NCBI GenBank assembly: GCA_003155565.1
Contig: PMDM01000117.1
Coordinates: 1 to 10,000 of the forward strand
Length of the DNA stretch: 10,000 bases
Reading direction: 5' to 3'
Source: Methylococcaceae bacterium
Lineage (GTDB): Bacteria > Pseudomonadota > Gammaproteobacteria > Methylococcales > Methylomonadaceae
In this document: positions 6,640 through 10,000 of the stretch, piece by piece
Layout of the letters: each line of letters starts with the position of its first letter
How positions within the stretch are numbered: position 1 is the stretch's first letter
Program-made: the position numbers and the translations under genes
Notes under the pieces: generated by a model
What the model saw: the letters and a program-made list of their open reading frames with translations, nothing else
The model's database searches: none
What the model was told of the DNA's origin: nothing

Positions 6640-6675
6640 GTTGGTGTTTCTCTTTAAAGAATATAAATGTACAGT

Positions 6676-6742
6676 TACCCCCTCTCCTTGCGGGACGACT
6701 GCACGGATGCAGGAGCATTTGCCGAGAGGGTCGGGGTGAGGG
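6676..6742. repeat. Palindromic repeat, family 2, copy with an internal insert
   Basis: The ends ACCCCCTCTCCTTGC (from 6676) and GAGAGGGTCGGGGTGAGGGG (to 6742) correspond to the compact repeat at 1552-1590 read on the other strand. Between them lie about 30 additional bases including CTGCACGGATGCAG, a short palindrome. The CACGGAT core also occurs in the insert of the family-1 copy at 1457-1506. Confidence 0.6.
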
Positions 6743-6764
6743 GAACAAATAAGGAAAGATGTTA

Positions 6765-6882
6765 TTAAGGAAACTCTGAATAAGTCCTTCGACAGGCTCA
6801 GGACGAATGGTAACTTGTTGATTCCGTTCGTGGTGAGCTTGTCGAACCATGACCGGAATCAACTTGTTCAGAGTTTCCTTAA
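6765..6882. mobile_element. 118-bp MITE-like element with perfect 16-bp terminal inverted repeats
   Basis: TTAAGGAAACTCTGAA (6765-6780) and TTCAGAGTTTCCTTAA (6867-6882) are perfect inverted repeats. Inside, TTCGACAGGCTCAGGACGAA and the later TTCGTGGTGAGCTTGTCGAA form a second nested inverted pair, so the whole element folds on itself. The outer TTAA on each side is the probable target duplication: without the element, the flanks would rejoin as GTTATTAAATCCCC. It encodes no protein and would need a transposase supplied elsewhere. A degenerate relative lies at 3928-4041. Confidence 0.85.
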
Positions 6883-6927
6883 ATCCCCCCTCATCCTAAC
6901 CTTCTCCCTCAAGGGAGAAGGGACTTA
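6881..6927. repeat. Palindromic repeat, family 1, compact copy
   Basis: CCTTCTCCCT (6900-6909) and AGGGAGAAGG (6912-6921) form a perfect 10-bp stem with a very tight loop. With the flanking CCCCCCTCATCCTAA it matches the minus strand of 1435-1531 without that copy's 50-bp insert. It ends 23 bp after the stop of the tusA-like gene, so the stem could help end its transcript, although no T-run follows on the minus strand. Confidence 0.7.
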
Positions 6928-6950
6928 ACTGCTTAGCCCAACGTCATTGA

Positions 6951-7184
6951 TTAACCACCCACTTCCAAAACAATAATATATTCATGGCCACCAGAGCTAC
7001 TTTCCAAAACCTTGTGACCGTTGATACGACACCACGCAGGAATATCCTGCATCACGCCGGGGTCGGTACAGATGACTTCCAGTTGATCGCCCGGTTGTAA
7101 TTGCTTGACCTTGTCTTGAGTGCGAATGACAGGCAAAGGACACAGTAAACGCCGTGCATTAAGCACTTCCCTCATATCAGCCAT
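6951..7184 (-). CDS. TusA-like sulfur carrier protein (SirA/YedF family)
   Basis: This small cytoplasmic protein (77 residues; TusA is about 80) carries sulfur as a persulfide on a conserved cysteine and passes it to thiolation enzymes. The signature LLCPLPVIRTQDKV contains the CPxP motif with C15 as sulfur-bearing residue; the second half, CTDPGVMQDIPAWCRINGH (39-57), is the usual TusA-fold segment. It overlaps the end of the PP-loop gene, so the two are translated together. The first ATG (7184) touches the ribosome binding site GAGGA (7185-7189) with no spacing. The ATG at 7175 forms an ATGA overlap with the upstream stop and has 10 nt of spacing, so a 74-residue product starting MREVLNARR is more likely. 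It could be a dedicated sulfur donor for its neighbour rather than the housekeeping TusA of the TusBCD/MnmA relay. Confidence 0.9.
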   Translation of the reverse strand: MADMREVLNARRLLCPLPVIRTQDKVKQLQPGDQLEVICTDPGVMQDIPAWCRINGHKVLESSSGGHEYIIVLEVGG

Positions 7185-8215
7185 TCCTCGGGCAGTTTGT
7201 CCACAGCTAAGGGTTTGACCTGAATAGTCCGCTCCGAACCGTCTTTCTCCATGATCGCCATATCGACTTGTTCCGCATCGCGGCCTTGTCCGTAACGTGC
7301 GGTAATGCTTGCTGCCAGATACAGGTCTTCTGCGGAAGGCGAGCCGTCCAGCAGCACTAATGGCCCGCTATGGCTGGTGCAAAGCATACTGATGTAATCC
7401 CGTTTGTAACCTTGCATAAAGCGCCCCTCGCCTTCTTCCCTGGCGACGATCATTTTAAAATGCGCTTTGGGACGAATGTGCCTGCCTACCTTTAATAGCA
7501 TGACATCATCAAGCTCATAATCCTTGCTATCCCGCGCCTTCCAGAGATCGACCAGTTTTGCCGAATAGCTTTTATCAGTAAGGAAGCAGCAACCTCCGGC
7601 TGGCTGGGCATAATCATCAATGCCGAACTTTTCAGCCATTGCCATTTGCGGTTTACGTGACCGTCCGGTAATGTCATGCAGCTTTTCCCTATCGACCCAG
7701 CCTTCGCGCTCAGGCAGCGTTGCTGGTAAATTTTTCGCGCATAAGGGACGCAGCAGCAAATCATCCGCGCCAGATTCTTTAGCCACAATCGGCATGGTGG
7801 CTTTGCGTTGGGACATCGGCCTTTGTCCGATCACCTCGCCAGTAATAATAAAATCGAAGTTATTTTCGACTATCCATTGCTTGGCTTTACTCACCATAAA
7901 AATCTTGCAATCCAGGCACGGGTTCATGTTTGCGCCGTAGCCGTGCTTGGGATTAATCAATACTTTTTTATATTCTTCAATCACATCGACGATATGCAGC
8001 TTGATGCCTAATTGCTCCGCAACCCACAAGGAATTATTGCGTTTCGGTTTGGCCTTGTCGCGTTCGCGGATGCCATGAGTATGGCCTTCCACACAAAATC
8101 CGGTGAAAAAATTGATGCCTTCGATATGGACTCCCTGCTCCATCACGGTCTTTGCCGCCAGCATGGAATCCAGTCCGCCGGATATAAGGGCGATGGCTTT
8201 TCTTTGTTGCTTCAT
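7172..8215 (-). CDS. PP-loop ATPase, MnmA/ThiI-type RNA thiolase with probable NFACT-R-like tail
   Basis: A 347-residue protein of the N-type ATP pyrophosphatase (PP-loop) class, which adenylates a substrate, often a tRNA base, before sulfur is inserted. ISGGLDS (11-17) is the ATP-binding PP-loop. NPCLDCKIF (98-106) stands where MnmA has its catalytic-cysteine NPDxxC motif, and PAGGCCF (205-211) where it has the second cysteine, so C103 and C209 or C210 are candidate catalytic residues. GEVIGQRPMSQR (126-137) is typical of this uncharacterised subfamily. From about 240 to 347 (VGRHIRPKAHFKMIVAREEGEGRF...) the sequence resembles the NFACT-R RNA-binding domain reported fused to such PP-loop proteins. 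It differs from MnmA (usually about 370 residues, SGGVDSSV). The start ATG at 8215 follows an AT-rich leader with a weak RBS. The TusA-like gene overlaps its stop, implying shared work; the target RNA is unknown. Confidence 0.85.
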   Translation of the reverse strand: MKQQRKAIALISGGLDSMLAAKTVMEQGVHIEGINFFTGFCVEGHTHGIRERDKAKPKRNNSLWVAEQLGIKLHIVDVIEEYKKVLINPKHGYGANMNPCLDCKIFMVSKAKQWIVENNFDFIITGEVIGQRPMSQRKATMPIVAKESGADDLLLRPLCAKNLPATLPEREGWVDREKLHDITGRSRKPQMAMAEKFGIDDYAQPAGGCCFLTDKSYSAKLVDLWKARDSKDYELDDVMLLKVGRHIRPKAHFKMIVAREEGEGRFMQGYKRDYISMLCTSHSGPLVLLDGSPSAEDLYLAASITARYGQGRDAEQVDMAIMEKDGSERTIQVKPLAVDKLPEEWLI

Positions 8216-8289
8216 TTTACTTAAATTCTTTATTTATTTTGGGCATTGTAACCGACTTGACCAACCATATATTTGATCTATCCGATACT

Positions 8290-9384
8290 TTATGAATCAT
8301 CAATCTGTTCGGCAAGTTTGGCTAATTGCCTGAGCGACTGCTCGAATTGTTCGGCTGATTCTGTACGTACAGTGGCATGGGCAACTTTTCGGCCTTTGCG
8401 AGAACTTTTACCGTAAAGGTGCAGATGTGTGTTATCAATAACCATTACGTCCTCGATTGCTGGTATGCCGCCAATAAAATTCACCATTGCCGCTTTGCCT
8501 ACTGCCGCCGTCGAACCCAAGGGCAAATCCAGGATCGCCCGCAGGTGGTTTTCAAACTGGCTGGTTTCCGCACCTTCTATCGTCCAATGACCGGAGTTAT
8601 GCACGCGCGGAGCGAATTCATTGGCTATCAATTGGCCTTCCACTTCAAACAGTTCCAATGCCATTACGCCGACATAATCCAGTGCGTTGAGCAAACGCGA
8701 GATGTAATCCTCAGCCTGTGTCTGCATCGGGTCATTGGCGCGGTTTTCGGCAATCCGCAGTATGCCGCCTTTATGCAGGTTTTCAGAGAGCGGATAAAAT
8801 ACGACAGAACCGGACACGCTACGTGCGGCAATGATGGAAACTTCCCGTGTAAAAGGCACAAAAGCCTCAACAATCGCCGGAAAACCCTGTATCAGTTCCC
8901 ATGCAGGTTTCAGGTCTGCTTCTGATTTGAGCAAAGACTGGCCCTTGCCGTCATAGCCTTGGGTTCGGGTTTTTAACAATGCAGGCCACCCTATCGTAGC
9001 CATAGCCTGTACTAAATCCTCAAAGCTATCCACCAAAGCAAATTGCGGTGTTGGAATGCCGAGTCCCAGAAAAAAGTTTTTTTCCACCCAGCGGTCTTGC
9101 GCCACCTCTAAGGCTTTGGCGGGAGGATATACTTTCGTATGTTCTGCTAGAAACTTGGCAACATCGGCAGGTACATTCTCGAATTCATAAGTGACGACAT
9201 CAGCGCGTTCTGCAAGCTCTGCAAGTAATGCGGGATCGCTATAGTCACCATACAGATGCTCACCCAGTTTGTTGGCACAGGCATCAATGGAGGGATCAAG
9301 AAAAATGAAATCTAAACCCAACGGGTATCCTGCCAGCGCGATCATTCGGGCTAGTTGCCCTGCCCCGAGTATGCCGATTTTCAT
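8290..9384 (-). CDS. purK: 5-(carboxyamino)imidazole ribonucleotide synthase
   Basis: PurK uses ATP and bicarbonate to convert AIR to N5-CAIR in de novo purine synthesis, in the cytosol. The 364 residues are typical. The N-terminal domain starts [16 protein letters not shown], with YEFENVP at 66-72. The ATP-grasp core includes [13 protein letters not shown] (137-149), [13 protein letters not shown] (171-183) and the C-terminal signature running from N255-E256 ([14 protein letters not shown]) to about residue 283. All the expected elements are present and the frame is intact. Its ATG is inside the 4-bp ATGA overlap with purE, so the pair is translationally coupled, and the products act in sequence. 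The gap to the next gene on this strand is 74 bp with no visible terminator, so read-through into the PP-loop gene is possible. Confidence 0.97.
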   Translation of the reverse strand: MKIGILGAGQLARMIALAGYPLGLDFIFLDPSIDACANKLGEHLYGDYSDPALLAELAERADVVTYEFENVPADVAKFLAEHTKVYPPAKALEVAQDRWVEKNFFLGLGIPTPQFALVDSFEDLVQAMATIGWPALLKTRTQGYDGKGQSLLKSEADLKPAWELIQGFPAIVEAFVPFTREVSIIAARSVSGSVVFYPLSENLHKGGILRIAENRANDPMQTQAEDYISRLLNALDYVGVMALELFEVEGQLIANEFAPRVHNSGHWTIEGAETSQFENHLRAILDLPLGSTAAVGKAAMVNFIGGIPAIEDVMVIDNTHLHLYGKSSRKGRKVAHATVRTESAEQFEQSLRQLAKLAEQIDDS

Positions 9385-9878
9385 GAACCTGTCACCCTCG
9401 GATCTGAGTTTTCAAGCACGGAATCGGTTTGCTCACGGCGGTATTCATGGAGTGCATGGCGGTATTTCTCATGTTTATTGCTGACTATCGCAGCCGCCAA
9501 CAAGGCCGCATTTACTGCACCAGCCTTGCCAATAGCCAAAGTCCCCACCGGAATACCCGCTGGCATTTGCGCGATAGAAAGCAAAGAATCCATCCCGTTT
9601 AATGCTTTTGACTGCATGGGTACGCCCAATACCGGGATTAGCGTTTTTGCCGCCGTCATTCCAGGTAAATGTGCAGCGCCACCAGCTCCTGCAATAATCA
9701 CTTCAAGCCCTTTGGCTTCTGCAGCTTCGGCATATGCGAACAATTTGTCCGGGGTGCGGTGCGCCGAAACAATCTCGACTTCGTGCGGAATACCCAAGCG
9801 CTCTAGTGTTTCCGCAGCATAGCACATAGCCTCCCAGTCAGAGGCCGAACCCATGATGATACCAATCAATGCTGCCAT
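9381..9878 (-). CDS. purE: N5-carboxyaminoimidazole ribonucleotide mutase (class I PurE)
   Basis: PurE rearranges N5-CAIR, the PurK product, to CAIR; it works as an octamer in the cytosol. The 165 residues match the bacterial class I family. Signatures are IIMGSASDW (7-15, phosphate/nucleotide loop), SAHRTP (38-43, active site His40), [11 protein letters not shown] (64-74) and [17 protein letters not shown] (86-102), then [23 protein letters not shown]. About 15-20 residues at the end ([18 protein letters not shown]) go beyond the conserved core. The start ATG at 9878 has a strong AGGAG (9885-9889) with 6-nt spacing. It is the first gene of the purE-purK unit. Possible promoter elements lie around 9921-9951, but no clear PurR operator was recognised. 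Confidence 0.97.
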   Translation of the reverse strand: MAALIGIIMGSASDWEAMCYAAETLERLGIPHEVEIVSAHRTPDKLFAYAEAAEAKGLEVIIAGAGGAAHLPGMTAAKTLIPVLGVPMQSKALNGMDSLLSIAQMPAGIPVGTLAIGKAGAVNAALLAAAIVSNKHEKYRHALHEYRREQTDSVLENSDPRVTGS

Positions 9879-9884
9879 CTATTA

Positions 9885-9889
9885 CTCCT
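9885..9889 (-). promoter_or_regulatory. Ribosome binding site of purE
   Basis: AGGAG on the minus strand with TAATAG before the ATG at 9878 (6-nt spacing). It is the best Shine-Dalgarno in the window and supports the chosen purE start. Confidence 0.8.
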
Positions 9890-9920
9890 GGTAGTTAACA
9901 GTCCAAAATTAAGGGGTAAA

Positions 9921-9951
9921 ATTATCGCATACATCAAGGATCGTAACCCAA
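9921..9951 (-). promoter_or_regulatory. Possible purE promoter
   Basis: On the minus strand a -10-like GATAAT (9921-9926) follows a TTGGGT (9946-9951) at a 19-bp spacer, longer than the usual 17. It lies 43 bp before the purE start. The -10 is reasonable and the -35 weak. Confidence 0.3.
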
Positions 9952-10000
9952 CCCAACACGTATTTACTGCTTAATCACCGCAAATCAATTCCTGTTTCAT

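Larger units (their letters stand above)
6640..6950. other. Gene-free gap between tusA-like gene and argJ, repeats only
   Basis: No coding region is seen in these 311 bp. They contain a family-2 repeat with an internal insert (6676-6742), a complete 118-bp MITE-like element (6765-6882) and a compact family-1 repeat (6881-6927). The argJ promoter must lie in or near this repeat cluster; I could not identify a convincing one. Confidence 0.7.

Noticed and set aside
8377..8925. 182-codon open frame on the plus strand inside purK
   Set aside because: It lies antisense to a complete purK with all family motifs, has no recognisable domain, and looks like a chance open frame on the other strand.
9355..9822. 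155-codon plus-strand open frame opposite purE
   Set aside because: purE is unmistakable on the minus strand; this is its shadow.
9971..10000. Possible tail of an upstream minus-strand gene (a nine-codon open stretch then TAA)
   Set aside because: Two of the three minus-strand frames give a short open stretch at the very edge, so no choice can be supported.

Overview
The window looks like a chromosomal segment of a gammaproteobacterium. The evidence is the purE-purK pair, an argJ gene followed by a MutT-type Nudix protein fused to a ThiE-like domain, a YgdH/PpnN-type nucleosidase, and intergenic DNA crowded with short palindromic repeats, including the 'TTCGACAGGCTCAGGACGAA' type. This repeat density suits Methylococcales (methanotrophs) and relatives, but that placement is an inference; no methane-oxidation gene is visible.

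Left part (1-2489, plus strand, accessory). The window opens inside an MmeI-like type IIG restriction-modification gene. A 98-bp REPIN-like double hairpin interrupts it and puts one TAG stop in an otherwise open frame. Its presumed specificity region is clearly more AT-rich than its flanks. A repeat-filled gap follows, then a two-gene toxin-antitoxin operon (Phd/YefM antitoxin, VapC-like PIN toxin) with a perfect 7-bp-arm palindrome in its leader. A 93-bp inverted-repeat element lies directly after the toxin stop codon.

Middle (2490-6950). ppnN (plus strand, nucleotide 5'-monophosphate nucleosidase) faces the minus-strand genes argJ (arginine biosynthesis) and mutT-thiE (nucleotide-pool sanitation). 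The gaps 3861-4276 and 6640-6950 hold no gene but contain two related TTAA-ended MITE-like elements, plus palindromic repeats that share a composite architecture with the 1421-1755 gap.

Right part (6951-10000, all minus strand). Transcription would run from right to left: purE, purK (4-bp ATGA overlap), a 74-nt gap, a PP-loop ATPase with a probable NFACT-R-like RNA-binding tail, then a TusA-like sulfur carrier, again with an ATGA overlap. purE and purK make CAIR from AIR in purine synthesis. The PP-loop/TusA pair looks like a compact sulfur-relay module that would thiolate an RNA. It is the most interesting conserved unit here because its substrate cannot be read from the sequence.

The other notable material is the repeat biology: one REPIN insertion in a gene, one MITE apparently inserted at TTAA inside a composite repeat, and repeat families that occur both as compact copies and as copies with an internal hairpin insert.
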